DNA from: Gymnopilus junonius | Lineage: Eukaryota; Basidiomycota; Agaricomycetes; Agaricales; Galerinaceae | DNA: 64,000 nt | Assembly (NCBI GenBank): GCA_015501075.1 | Contig: JADNYJ010000127.1 | Span: 1 to 64,000 of the forward strand | Reading direction: 5' to 3' | In this document: one piece after another, positions 34,925 to 51,904 of the stretch | How positions within the stretch are numbered: the stretch's first letter is position 1 | Layout of the letters: every line of letters starts with the position of its first letter | Made by a program: the position numbers and the translations under genes | Notes under the pieces: generated by a model | Databases searched by the model: none | What the model was told of the DNA's origin: nothing | What the model saw: only the letters and a program-made list of their open reading frames with translations

Positions 34925-36832
34925 TTTGCTTCAACTTGTCGAACAGTTGAGGTGCCATCTGGGTCCTTTCCCCCTGACCGTGAGGATAGTACAGCCTACA
35001 AACGCTCAGAACTCTCCTGTCAACTTTTTTGAATGAGACCGTCAATTCTCAGCGAGAAGAAAAAAGGCGCCACTGCATCAAGAAGCAAGTCTTCTCTTAC
35101 GAGTAGAAAGGCCAGAGGCTAGAGCTTGTCAACACGGCCACCTTTACCCAGCCAAAAGTATCTACCCAACAACCTGTAATTCTATAACGCCAAGCAAAAG
35201 GCTATTGGCTATTGGAAGAGTGCGTTTATTCTCTGGAGAGCCATGTCGTGACTTAGATTTACTAATAAATCTTCCCATTCTATCTCAAATTATCATCGTG
35301 ATTAATGAACTAGAATCTATGGGACGTCGCGCGCTTTAACGCCTGGATATGGAGGCCTCTGCGGTTCAGGATCTTGGCTGGGCATCCCTATCAAGATACC
35401 TTTGGGTTTGCCTTCAAGCATGATCCTCATAATTATGGCTTCGATTGTGGGTTTCGATGACCTGTTGCATCAGTTGAACTTGACAGTAATGCTCTAGATT
35501 GCTTGCCGCTTTTATCGCATGTATGGGGCCAGCTTGAAATGAAGCTGAATTTCGATTCAACTCTATCAAGGTTCAAATATGCGTAGCCTCTGCTACACAA
35601 GGAGTTTCATTTGGGTCGACTGCCTTGGCGCTCAGCAGGGTCTGTTGGCATCTTAGTATGTGACGGCTCACGGGATTCTTGTTTCTTCGCGTTTTCACGG
35701 TATATTTTTGACGATCGACAGACAAACATACATTCGTTGCTTGTTACTTAAAAATAACCTTCAGCCCCTAAAGCAGTTTCGTAACCGTGTGAAGCGTCGA
35801 TCATCATCCCTTTCCTGAAAATCCTCCAGGAGCTGCCAGGGGAACTGTCTAGCGAACAGCGATCAAGTCTGATAAAGTCCGCATCAGATTACAGGATTCT
35901 ACGTACATATCTACATATCTACCAGTGGCTTATGAAAACCAACGGTCCTTCAACCCCTCCGGCGCTCACGCTGCTGGGCTTCCTCTAGAGCCTGGAATTC
36001 TGGTTTATCGCCCTGGGCCCCAATTCAATTAGCTCCGGCTATCGGAAACAGTTCTGTGATGCCCGTCCACAGTGGCGAATAATCACGATTCTTCGCTCTC
36101 CACAGCCCATGCAGGAATAGATCCCTCCGGGATTGAACAAGACTTAGATGAAAGACCGTAGAAGATAACGTCTTTTCCCTTATCTCAACTTCGCTGTCTC
36201 CAGATGTCGAACCCGTCTTGCTGACACCCACATTCTCGTGCATTGCGTGAACAGCGGTGAGCCTAATTATGGGCCGATGATAACCTGCGACCGACTGCCT
36301 ACCTGCCTACCTACTATTTTCCTTCCTGAAGCGACGATGTCCACGGAGGTATTCTAAGAATCAGGCGGCATGAGAGTCGACGGACGCAGCACTCATGAAA
36401 ATGTTTCCTGTATGTTTCGTTATCCGCTTCACAAAGGATTTATTTATCACGGGTAGATTCCAGATCTTTCCAATCTAAGGGGACATCTGGAGAACTTGGC
36501 GGATGATTTTTGGTTGAGCCCACCAAATGGAGAATCTAAATATAGATCGTTCAAACCCATTGTGTTGCGTCTTCTGAGTTGCTGAGGGTTTTTGGCCGTT
36601 CGCTGCTGTATTTCCTGCGCCTTTCCCGTTGCCACTTGTCAGGTTGAAATTTCTATGGTGGACCAATCATATCGGTTTTGTGAGATCCGTGCGTCGGTTA
36701 TTGCCAGGTCGTCCCAAGAATTTCGATTGTCAAGATAACATCCCGCAAGAGAAGATCCAGCCCTTTTCTCCTTGTTATAAAAGAGATTTTTGGGACGCCA
36801 CATCACCGCTCTGCGTTCGTCCTCCTCCCACG
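34925..36832. other. Intergenic, promoter region of the P-type ATPase
   Basis: No gene recognised. A short CTGCCTAC tandem repeat lies near 36296-36312. The last few hundred bases must hold the ATPase promoter. Confidence 0.5.
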
Positions 36833-41684
<4,852 letters not shown>

Positions 41685-41814
41685 ACGATTTATGACTTTA
41701 AAATCAAAAGTAACGATTGCTATATGTATGATGACGACCTGACGAACCTAGAGAGTAATGTGGAATTATTGCAAGTAACGAATACACAATAGACAAAGTT
41801 CGTGTGTAGATATT

Positions 41815-42676
41815 TTATAACCTGTATATGAGGGAGTGTAGGAATACAGCATGATACCTTTGCGCCATACTCGAAAAAGTCATCATTGGCTCCTTTGCAA
41901 TGGCGTATAGACCTGTCATAGTGGGTAGAGCGATGCAGCCGAGAGCTAAAAGCATCCTCCTTGGCCGGGTCTCGCGCCTCCAGGTCTGCAGACGCTTTGA
42001 AAATATAGAAAATGAATCCTTGAGCCAAGTGTTCCAGATGATAGTCATTCCGTCCACCAAATGCAGCGTGACGGAGAGGACGAGACCTCCATATAAAAAC
42101 CAGCTCCGGACGGGCCAGCTTCTTAAACCGGTCTTTACAAATTCATAGTCGAGCTCTGCAGGCCCGACGTTGTCTATTGCTAGGGTGTTGATAGTTGGGT
42201 ATGCGCGATGGGTGAGGTAGTGGACGGGTAGGAAGAAAAGGAACGCGGCGTAGCCTGTTAAGCTCAGTAGGTGGGTAAAACGGCGCGGTGGTCGGCCGGG
42301 AGGCGAAAGGAGGCGTTTGAGAATTCCAGAGAAGGCGTGTACTGCTATCGGGCCCAGGACGAGGAAAGGTTCTGAGAGTGCGGTTTGGTAGTACTCCCGT
42401 CCAAGAAGCTGATATCGGTAAAAGGTTAATGAAATTTATTGAATATCAGTCGGTTCGAGAGAAGATTTAAAAAATATGCCGTTGGAGTCGAAAGTACTCT
42501 ACGGGTGGACTAACCATGGTTGATGAGGAGAGCGAAGACCCGCCTAGATTGGCAATCGCAGGTGAGGAGAGGTGGATCAGCAGGAAGGTAGTGATGAACG
42601 GTGCGGAGTACTGCGCTGTTTTTGTGAGTGCCGGGAGCGCGGTAGCTCGTATTTTGTCAAGAGTCGTTGGCGCCAT
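41815..42676 (-). CDS. MCP1: MCP1-like mitochondrial membrane protein (former DUF1691)
   Basis: Two exons on the minus strand. ATG 42676 starts MAPTTLDKIRATALPALTKT, a membrane segment (APFITTFLLIHLSSPAIANL), and an intron at about 42514-42411. The rest contains REYYQTALSEPFLVLGPIAV, HLLSLTGYAAFLFFLPVHYL, YEFVKTGLRSWPVRSWFLYG, TLHLVDGMTIIWNTW and MLLALGCIALPTMTGLYAI, stop TAA 41815-41817. The repeated helix pairs with His residues are the MCP1 transmembrane domain. Yeast Mcp1 is an outer-membrane adaptor that recruits Vps13 and rescues ERMES loss, so it acts in lipid transfer between organelles. No frame breaks seen. It lies tail to tail with the ATPase. Confidence 0.85.
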
Positions 42677-43331
42677 CGTGGTCGTCGAACTCGTCTCAAA
42701 GGGACGATGTGCGCCGAGTGAGGTCACGGTTCTGGCGGAATAAACCCTTTTGGGATTGCTCTCGCGGGAACTTCGCAGGAAGGGCCTCTTACGCTTGTTC
42801 TCGTGCCTACCTACGCATGGATCCCCATGACGCGTATCAGTTTGTTTAAGACTTGTCCTTCTTCTGCACCCTGATTTGGGAAACAGGAATCCCCGAAGTT
42901 CGCAGAGCCTCTACGCCGGTGACTGCGATTCTTGGAAATCTTCCAATTTGATGTCGCCCAATCGCAAGCATTCCGATGATACTTACTTAGCAGAATGAAC
43001 TTGAATGGATCCAAAAACAAACATCTCAAGCATTTGTTCCGACCGCCTTTCGAACTCTCTGCGAGGTGTCCTAGAATTTGTCTACACATGTGAATGACGT
43101 CGTTTGGCTGTCTTCCCTTGGCCGAATGACAGTTTCAATGACAGCGAACTCAAATCCTCTGCTGGGTTCCATAGTTGCGCTTCCTTGCAGGCCATGTGGT
43201 GCCGAACTTCGCATGCCAGAATTCCGTAAACGGTCTGTTATGAACATGGAATTGTATGTATATGTATTTTGTTTAACTTCATCCCTGCATCCCTGAAACA
43301 AGCTCGTGTGTGTCTTTGATAGATCTCCTTT
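42677..43331. other. Intergenic between divergent MCP1 and GH3 genes
   Basis: No gene recognised. One ACGCGT element at 42830-42835 lies about 155 bp upstream of the MCP1 start. Confidence 0.55.
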
Positions 43332-46300
43332 ATGCTTCCCAGTGCTGTCTCTGTCTTAATTTTTTTCGCTGTTGGATGCCATGGATTTCTTGCTCGTGCG
43401 TATCTCGATATCTGTGGCTGCCCTGTTCATTGCTGACGAAACTTGATTCTGAAGGTTCATGGGAAGATGCATACGCGCTTGCCAACAGTACAGTTGCGCA
43501 GATGACTATGGATGAGAAACTTGGGGTTATCATCGGGACAGGACAGCTGAACCCCGCGCGTAAGTCATGCTTCCAACGTCTATGCACGTTGAAAGATGCG
43601 CATACAATCTGTTTTCGGACTCGCTTGCTCACATGTAAATGCTGTAATCTATAGGTCGTTGTGTCGGGGATACCACCGCTGTTTCACGTTTGGGAGTACC
43701 GTCGATATGCATGTCAGACGGGCCCGCAGGATTGCGACTTGTGACGAACGTTACAGCGTTTCCATCTGGGTTAAACACGGCAGCAACCTTCAGTCGCAGA
43801 CTGATGCGAGCTAGAGGTGTCGCGCTTGGTGAGGAGTTTCGTGGGAAGGGTTCCCAGTGAGCATATGCGTTGCGTTCAATTTATTGAGGCCGTCTAACGA
43901 AGGATTTCGCAGTGTCTATTTAGGTCCGGCTATGGATATTGTACGTTGACCTATTGCAATTTCGCTACATCAGAAATTTTAATGCGTCTTTGTCTTGGAA
44001 GATGAGGAACCCCAAGGCAGGGCGCGCATGGGAAAGGTATGCTTCGCAATGCCACTTCTTTAGTGGACACAGGAAGATTTAAGCCTCTACTTTTTCCTCC
44101 CAGTTTTGGTCCGGATCCCTACCTCAACGGTGAAGGTGCATTTGAGACGATAACTGGCGTCCAAAGTGTCGGTGTACAGGCCTGTGCAAAGCACTTTCTC
44201 GCGAATAACCAAGAACACTGGCGGTATGGCCTCAGCTCTAACTTGGATGACCGGACGATGCATGAGATTTATTTCTATCCATTCTTGAGGAGTATCGAGG
44301 TAAGTCCTACTATGTTACTTCTTCAATTATGTCGGCAGACCTTACTGTTGTATGGTCGCTACAGGCGGACGTCGCAGCTGTTATGTGCGCGTATAATAGG
44401 TTCAACGAAACCTCATCGTGCCATAATGCAAATCTCCTTGGACCTAATGGCATACTGCGCACGAATGGTTTCAGAGGTGCGTAACATTCCCCGTTTACAC
44501 CTTTCTTCATGCATATCAACTGAGCTCTTCTCATAGGCTATGTTGTCAGCGACTGGGGTGCCACCCACGATTCAGCTTCAGACAATGCTAATGCCGGGCT
44601 GGATATGGAGATGCCAGGAGATTATATCCTTATTGGTATGTTCTGTTGTAGTCTCTGGTCAAAATGATTAGTACTTACCTGTGGCTTACCAGGCGGGGGT
44701 GTTTATGGGGGTATTGGTCAAGGACTGAAGACAGCGGTCGATGACGGCCAAGTTAGTACGGATAGGTTCGATCAGATGATCGAGCGTATTCTAGCTTCTT
44801 GGTATCACCTTGGGCAAGACTCTGTAATTTTATTCTTTTTCGAATGCTGCTGTCCACGATTCGCTCATTATGATCTGACTCGGAAATAGGGTTATCCGCC
44901 GCTCAGTTTCGACACTCAGCAGCCTGACGGCACTGGGGCCAACAACCTAAACGTGAATGTCCGAACGGATGCACACACTGCACTTGTTCGCGAGATCGCG
45001 GCTGCTTCTTCTGTCCTGCTCAAGAACAACAGGATCATCAACTCCAAGGGCAACACTATCAAAGGCTTACCTGCAATCAAAGGTGTAGCAGAAACGATCG
45101 CTGTTATCGGCCAGGATGCGCTCATGCCCAACTTGAGCTGTGATGGTCTAAATCAGTGCGATGATGGCACCATGGATATTGGGTGGGGTTCTGGGTCAAA
45201 TTCGTTGCAGCACGTTGTCCCGCCTATTACTGCAATTAATATTTTTCTTGGGAATTCGACAAATATTACGATGTCTTTGACCAATGACATTAACGAAGGT
45301 GTCAAGGCTGCTACTAGGAAGGATATGGCGATTGTATTTGTCAATGCGTAAGTCATATTGCGCCCTGTAATCAATGACCAAAGAGAAGATGTTGACTTCT
45401 CTCCGTACTTTAGCATGAGCGGAGAACTTGGAACATATGCGATCGTCGACGGCAACATGGGCGACCGGAACGATCTCAATCTCTGGTTTTCAGGTTCAGA
45501 CTTAGTCGAAGGTGTAGCTGCAGTATGCAGCAACACTATCGTCGTCGTCCATTCCGTCGGACCTGTTTATCTCACCTTCAGCGACCACCCAAACGTCACT
45601 GCGATTATATATGCTGGTGCACCTGGCGAACAGACTGGTCCTGCGATCGTGGATGTGATTTATGGAGCTGTTAATCCTAGTGGGAGGTTACCTTTCAGTA
45701 TTGCCGATGTACGAATTTCGAACCTGATTTTTGAACTTATCTAATTAACCTTTTGGTACCTAGTCCGAGAGCGCGTACGGAACGTCAATTGTGTATCTCA
45801 GCCTTGGATTCCCTGATGTCAGGGCTTTATTACATTTTCTTGTTGATGTGAACCGATACTGATACCTTCCTATGCTGCAGATCAATTACGCAGAGAAACT
45901 CCTTCTCGACTACCGATACATGGACGCTAACAACATAACACCCCGCTACGAATTCGGATTCGGGCTCTCCTATACGACATTTACCTACTCTTCTTTCTTC
46001 ATGTCATTGACTTCGTCCGGTTATACTGTCACATTCTTAGTGACCAATTCAGGCTCAGTAGCTGGTACCGAGCACCCACAATTGTATATTGGATATCCGG
46101 ATGGTGCGGGTGAACCAAAGAGGGTGCTCAGAGGGTTCGAGGAAGTCATTTTGGACGTTGGAGACAGCCAGAGCGTTTCGATGAATCTGACCATCCGAGA
46201 TTTGAGGTCAGAGTTGTTCGTTCCGATCTTTACTGGGGCTCACCATCTTGCTTGTCTTTACAGTATTTGGAATACCACTAGCCAAAGTTACATTTGTCCT

Positions 46301-46366
46301 TCTGGCGCTTTCACAGTCTGGGTAGGAGCATCAATCAAGGACATCCGGTTGACTGGCAGTATTTAA
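43332..46366 (+). CDS. Beta-glucosidase, glycoside hydrolase family 3, secreted
   Basis: ATG 43332 gives a signal peptide (MLPSAVSVLIFFAVGCHG). The catalytic barrel shows MTMDEKLGVIIGTGQ, CMSDGPAGLRL, YLGPAMDIMRNPKAGRAWE, FGPDPYL, AKHFLANNQEH and the nucleophile motif VVSDWGATHD (about 44546-44575), then GLDMEMPG. The second domain has SSVLLKNN, and the C-terminal fibronectin-III-like domain follows FGFGLSYTTF (about 45958-45987) with TNSGSVAGTEHPQLYIGYPD and KRVLRGFEEV. The stop is TAA at 46364-46366. At least nine short introns are present. The enzyme removes terminal beta-glucose from cellobiose or glycosides outside the cell, fitting plant-litter or wood decay. Several N-glycosylation sequons are present. 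Confidence 0.92.
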
Positions 46367-47707
46367 TTTGTCGGTGATGACCCAATGCATACACATACCC
46401 ACATAATTATTTAACGTGTATATATACCCATTCGTTGCCTTGGTGTTGTTGATATTAATGGAAAGTCGGTACAAGGGTTTCCAGTTGTACACAATGAATA
46501 AAGAGAAAAAAGGATGAAAAAAGGATGAAAAAGGATGCAAAAAGGTTTGCGGAAGTCGCGAGTCACTGCGCGTACTGACGGTCTATTCTGATCTCCTAAG
46601 ACTAACTCGGCGAATCCAGCAGGTTGCGGAATTGCTTCCCTGGCCCGACAAGGACAAATTATTCCAAGTCCTAGTCACCCTTTACAGGGCGAGGAACTGT
46701 GGAAACCAAGTTTTCTGGAGGGCATAGCCTTGAAACAGCGCGCTGATGGCTTGATTCGCTGGAAGCAAACTCCCACATTCCCGGTTTGCGGCCGTTACAA
46801 CCGTTACACCAAGACGTCGTTATTGAACTAAGAACGTAATTTATTATATCACGTTGGTTGGACTTAAAATTTCTCTTCCTCCCAAATGTTATTTTCACAT
46901 TTTCACGTAACCCAAACCCTTTGAGCATTTTTCTGTGTGGTCAAGCATATCGAGCCTGTCGCCTCATTTGCAATATCTACGGACGGTGTTTTCTCTTAGT
47001 TGAGTCCAACCCATGAAGATGATATATGTCAGTGCTCGTCGCCAGCTCATGAGCTTTCTCTCGAACGTCAGATATGCATAGATGGTAAAGGTTTCCTGTT
47101 TGCACCATTCTCTGCTAAGGGTACTGCTTTCTCTGGCGCTGTTCAGTGTCACGACCTGTCTTCTGTGACCTGTCAGAAGAGGATCACTCGAAACCTGATT
47201 CTACAAATCCGGTGGCCATACTTAATTAGGCTCTGGATTTTACAGCACGCAGTCATTTTCCAACCGGTTGCTGAGCCAAAATGAGTCCGACGGAATTTCA
47301 GAAGTGGAAGCGCCTTGAAGCGCTAGGAACGCGTACGATCTGCTACGTCGTGGTGACACCGCCTGACTCTCGTGTTGAATCGTCATTTTCCCCGGAGGTA
47401 GAATCAATGGTTGGCGCTTGGTATCAAATTGAACTATGTTGTGTACTTGTGAGATAGCCGTGAAGTTAACTGTCGTCGTGGAACTGCTGACAATATCTCT
47501 ATGACTTCAATTGCTGATATACTGTGCCCTTATAACATAAGAAAATGATTTGCTTATAAACTGTTGTATGATTCTGAAGGATATAGGACGTGGCAGGACG
47601 TGGCAGACTACATGGGGAAGACGAGAGGAAATAAGGTTCAAACCTTGATAAACCCTATTCAAATTTCAGGCTGTCAAGCCTTCCATCTTCCCCTCTTCCT
47701 CACAACC
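46367..47707. other. Intergenic, no gene recognised
   Basis: The 3' flank of GH3 and the upstream region of the membrane-protein gene. A short tandem repeat of AAAAAGGATG lies at 46505-46545. A 59-codon frame at 47281 has no supporting feature. Confidence 0.55.
46505..46545. repeat. Short tandem repeat, A-run plus GGATG
   Basis: Three copies of A4-6 followed by GGATG, plus a partial copy, in the 3' flank of the GH3 gene. Copy number is likely to vary between strains. Confidence 0.8.
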
Positions 47708-48760
47708 ATGTTAGAACTGTTGTCACCATTAACGGGGATTTATACCTATTCTCTGAAGCCCATTGCGCCTTTCACTTGGCTAGGCTGGAATATCAGCACT
47801 CTCGACGTGGTTGCAACTTTTAGGCTTTGCATCGTCCTTCGCCAGTTGCGCGAGGTAATGCTCAAGAACCACGTCTCGAAGAAAGGAACAGGAAATGTGG
47901 AGCAATCATCCTTCGTGAAGAATGCGGCAACTACGTTGTTAGTTGTTTATGGTGGAGAAGCTGTTGCTGGTGTGTATAGATAACTCAGTGTTCGAGACCA
48001 ATATTCACCGACTTATGTCAATTAGCTCCTTTCCTCGGCATTCCTCCTTCTTTCATGATCTCCGGTGTCGTTCCTGGTCTCTACACCCTAATCCAAGCTA
48101 TTGTAGATTATCTTCCCAATGTTCCGGCTCCCTCTGCAGAGACAGAGTTGCCTCTGGCCATTGTTGATGGATTCACCCGTGCATATCTGCTGTGTAACCT
48201 CATTCCACCTGTCGTCACTGCAAACCCTTCACCCTTAATATCATCTTCTCCTTGGTCTTTGCTTGTATCTTCATTAGTGAGCCCTAACCACATCTCTCAG
48301 CATACTTATTTGATATGATTGCGTAGCTTATTGCTAACGGCGGATTTTTTATGACCAACCTATTCTCCTTCCTAAGCCCAACTCCATTATCTGTCCAGAC
48401 CCCACCAGAACTTCAAGCATATGGTTGGACCACTATAGATCTTTGGTGTGCTCCTGTGATCACAGGCCTCTATGCCCTCTTGACGCATGCTCAACCTTTT
48501 TGGGCTGACCTGCATGCCGTACTCTCCGGTGCTTTGGGTTCGACTTCGGTGAGTGAAGTCGTGAAACCATTAGACCCAGAAAGCGCGAGAGCCGTCTGTG
48601 CTTTCATTCTTTCTACGTTATTTGTTGGACGGACTACCAAGAACTTTGGTCTCTGGAAGAAACAGTTCCCTCAGCCTAGCTCAGGTATGTTGAACACTTC
48701 TACTTATAGACACGTGCTGATTTTTTGCCTGAACCAGCACCGAAGGAAAAGATTCAATAG
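47708..48760 (+). CDS. Multi-pass membrane protein of unknown function
   Basis: ATG 47708 starts a four-exon gene: MLELLSPLTGIYTYSLKPIA, TFRLCIVLRQLREVMLKNHV, LLVVYGGEAVA|APFLGIPPSF across an intron, then ISGVVPGLYTLIQAIVDYLP, ELPLAIVDGFTRAYLLCNLI, LIANGGFFMTNLFSFLSPTP, YGWTTIDLWCAPVITGLYAL and the last short exon APKEKIQ, stop TAG 48758-48760. About 300 residues with six or so hydrophobic helices. The order of helices and the GGFFxxN motif recall TRIC-type cation channels, but the match is loose. Similar unnamed proteins seem widespread in basidiomycetes. No frame breaks seen. Confidence 0.7.
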
Positions 48761-49393
48761 ATATTATCTTAGAGATTATACCCCTTTACCCTATATTTCT
48801 AGATGACTTGATGCTACGATATGAACATTTACGACAACCTGCTTTCCTGCGCCTTGCTAGGTCGACCCGATCAACAATTGCTATTGCATTTAAAGCCCGG
48901 TAGTTGATATCGGACAATTTATGGATTCGGATTCATTATTGAGGTTTCTTCTGTGCTCTTCGCAAACTCTTCCTCTCAGATTCCAAATCCGATTCACGAC
49001 GGTCGCTCACGAGGAGTCCGAGCAAGAAGTAAGTAATTACATAGTATGTTTCTCTGCATCAATATCCGCAAGAAGCTTAGGAATAACAAGACATCATCCG
49101 CCGCGCGAATACCTGCTGAAATAATTTGTGCAATGATTTGTTTGCATGAGGTGCAGACAAAGGTGAAAAAGGTGTGGAGGAAACTGCGTACCTGTGACGT
49201 GACTTTACGCGTCGACTCCGGCAGCTATAAAACCTCCAATTGTCACAGTCCGACGCGTGATGTCATGGGCCTAAGGGCCACGGTCGTCATGGCGCACTCA
49301 ACGTTACAATATAAATTCTGGACCAACGAAGCGAATCCCCGCATTTGATCTCTCCATTACTATTACCAGCCCCAAATAACCCAAATAATTGAT
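48761..49393. other. Intergenic, promoter region with ACGCGT and TATA elements
   Basis: No gene recognised. ACGCGT occurs at 49207-49212 and 49253-49258, and TATAAA-type elements at about 49225 and 49310. The latter is about 85 bp before the next start codon. Confidence 0.5.
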
Positions 49394-50171
49394 ATGGCAC
49401 CCAGTAGTAAGTCTCTCTGCTGCTTTACTTGACCCCCAGATTGCGGACTCTGAACGTCATGAACCGTTGCAGAAACTAAACGCGCAGCCGACGAACCCAA
49501 CGACAATGGAGAAAGAGCTGCTAAAGTTGCACGAACCGCAAAGTCTGGTGACTCATCAAAAAATAGGGGGAAGAAGGGGCCAACGAAGGTACCTCATCCG
49601 CTCCCCCTCTGGCTCAGAACTTGACTGACCATTCCAACCTTTCTTTATGTCGCAGCCCACTCTTTCTGCTGCTGAGTTCACAGCCAGGGCGCTCCCACTA
49701 CATGTTAATATCACCCATACACCACCGAGTATCACTAAAGAAGATGACAATGATAATGACAATTCTTCTGGCAAGGATGAAGAAAAGGCACCAGAGGAAA
49801 TTATTATGAACGTCACAGCAAGCGACGTTGGTTCCATCGGCAACCTCACCCTTGTGCCCACCTCGTTCAGTACGGGCAGCTATGGATGGAAAGGTAGCAA
49901 ACGAATTACAGTGGAGTTGCAAGGTAGCGAATCAGACGAGGAAGGTCATAAAGAGAAAGTACAGGTTATACTTTCGTCAGTTGTTTCATTACCTACCTCG
50001 TATGCTGGTGTTGATGCTTTCCTTATTTCATTCAGAATCAATGCCACTGTGCTGGGCAGCAAGCCTGCTAAAGCTGAGAAGGGTAAAAAAGGAAAGAAGG
50101 CAGCTGAGGAGGAAGAGGTTGAAGAAGATGCTGAGCAACCTCACGACTCAACTGCAGAAGAAGAGACATAA
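49394..50171 (+). CDS. Small acidic, Lys-rich nuclear-type protein, unknown
   Basis: ATG 49394 lies in a short first exon (MAPS), followed by KTKRAADEPNDNGERAAKVA and a basic nuclear-localisation-like stretch (KNRGKKGPTKPTL). The body has a beta-rich segment (ALPLHVNITHTPP, GSIGNLTLVPTSFSTGSYGW, SKRITVEL), acidic inserts (KEDDNDNDNSSGKDEEK) and a Lys/Glu tail (KAEKGKKGKKAAEEEEVEED), stop TAA 50169-50171. A third intron near 50001-50036 gives the cleanest protein. The mix of a beta domain with acidic and basic tails resembles histone chaperones in general, but no family match is clear. Confidence 0.6.
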
Positions 50172-50503
50172 GTCTACTGATACTGGTGTCCCAAATTGCT
50201 TCATGACTGCCACGATGATTTTCTCGATTTCTTTCTAATGGGTTTTCGACGAGTCTCTTCCTTTATATTGTGCGCAATGTTATATATTGTGATTTATTTG
50301 ATATCTTCGAGAAAGGCCTTTCTTGACTACACAGTGATCGCAACCGCAACATACGGCCCTCTTAAAAATCGCAACGGTTCGTTCAGTCTAGGACATTTAC
50401 ACAGGCCGATAGCTGCCTGTGCAAGGAGTATTATTATCATGACAATAAACAGACTGATTAAGCATGATACAAGTAGGGTACAAGGCGAGATCGATCAATT
50501 CTG
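50172..50503. other. Intergenic between convergent genes
   Basis: No coding feature recognised. Confidence 0.6.
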
Positions 50504-51485
50504 TTACATGTCGAATTCGAAATCAGAGTCGCCGTCAGCTCCTTTCCTTTGCGAGGACCTGATATTCTTTTGAGGACGGGCACTTTCCGACTTTGTCCTG
50601 GAAGCAAAAAATTCGTCGTCGTCAAGCTCATCGTCGTCTTCATCCTTCTTCTTTCTCTCAGACGGCCCAGAATGTTCTTCTGGAGGATCGAGAGCGCCTG
50701 TTACTAATAACATCGCCTCAAGTTCTGGAAAGGTAAAAGCAATAAGTTACTGCAACATATATACAGACATGGGACAATTAATACCTTCTTGACGACGTTC
50801 CCGGTCAGCACCCCAGGCGATAATTTGCTGCCGGACATCACCTTTCCTGTATACAATGAACATAGGTATTCGGGAATCTGGGAGGTCAGGGATGCATTTG
50901 TCCCCGACGATGGAGACAAATTTTGTGCGTGGATAGCGTTTCGCTAATGCACGGATGTGCTGGAACGCCCGATCACTTCTTGGTATGCTATTCGAGCCTG
51001 CTTGTCAGTGAAATCCTGTAAGAGATCATAGAATAAGACACACCCATCTTTATACAAAAATACAATTACACCAGTACCCTTTTCGTTGTCATCGTCCGAT
51101 TCATCCACCTTGCTAGCTTCGGTGACTTCTCGAGTATAGCCATCCCTGCTGATAGGATAGACATCCCCGAAACGCGCTCGGGACTGATCTAGCCGTTCTT
51201 GAGCCAGCCTTTGCTGCCTGTGTAAAGCAATAAGTCGCTCAGTTTCGTCGTCCTTCGTATCCTCGCCCAGCTCTAAGAGCTCTTTCGTTGAAAATTCGTT
51301 CAGCACATCGTCCAGTGAGGGTGATGGTGGTGGAGATGGAGACGGCGGAGGGGCTTCTTTCGGCGGGAGAATACCATGCTTTCGGAGAGCGTCATTGCTG
51401 CGTTACTTGTGTTAGCATGACTAAATTGGGGTGGTGGTACAAGGAGAACTTGCAATTCGGTATCTTCGTCTGGGTTCACAGCCAT
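50504..51485 (-). CDS. Phosducin-like protein, PLP2/VIAF type
   Basis: ATG 51485 (MAVNPDEDTE) starts an acidic N-terminus with ILPPKEAPPPSPSP, then the phosducin helix (LLELGEDTKDDETERLIALH, RQQRLAQERL, RFGDVYPISRDGYTREVTEAS). A thioredoxin-like domain follows: GTGVIVFLYKDG, IRALAKRYPRTKFVSIVGDK, CIPDLPDSRIPMFIVYRKGD. The tail is acidic (KKKDEDDDELDDDEFF) and the stop is TAA 50504-50506. PLP2-type phosducin-like proteins bind the CCT chaperonin and help fold actin and tubulin; they lack a redox CxxC, as here. Five exons are read. The gene is head to head with Dicer, with 419 bp between start codons. Confidence 0.88.
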
Positions 51486-51904
51486 GGTCGATGATCAGGT
51501 TCAAGGAGATAAGATAACGATATGATCGAGGGCGCGAGATTCAGCTTTGGGCAGCTCCTTTCTTTCCGATAAAATTGAGGATTGAGAACGATGGAAAATC
51601 AAGTCCCATGGGTCCTGGTATCGTATATATAGCCTCTAGTTGGCCAGAGCCGCAGCCAGAACTCAATCGACTGTGCGCCGCGGTCTCCCACGTGATGATA
51701 TTCAGTGGTGCTTCAAGTTCAAGTTCGCACTGTTGTCAACCTCCATCATGGACGCCCAAGGATGTCACCAGATATGGAAAGTTGGACCATTCTGAATCTC
51801 AAGCTTTATCACCAATCACCACTGTCGCCTTTACTCTCAAGTGTCTACTCTATCCAACCAAGTTTTCTGCATTTCGGTCGTTCAGGCCTAGGATCTAAAC
51901 CATA
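51486..51904. promoter_or_regulatory. Bidirectional intergenic promoter, phosducin-like/Dicer
   Basis: 419 bp separate the two divergent start codons, so both promoters lie here. No TATA box was identified with confidence. Confidence 0.5.

Noticed and set aside
29247..36832. Transposon in the gene-poor island
   Set aside because: No reverse transcriptase, transposase, long terminal repeats or clear terminal inverted repeats could be seen.
47281..47460. ATG-started 59-codon forward frame (MSPTEFQKWKRLEALG)
   Set aside because: Short, no family, no splice sites joining it to neighbours, and in a normal intergenic region.
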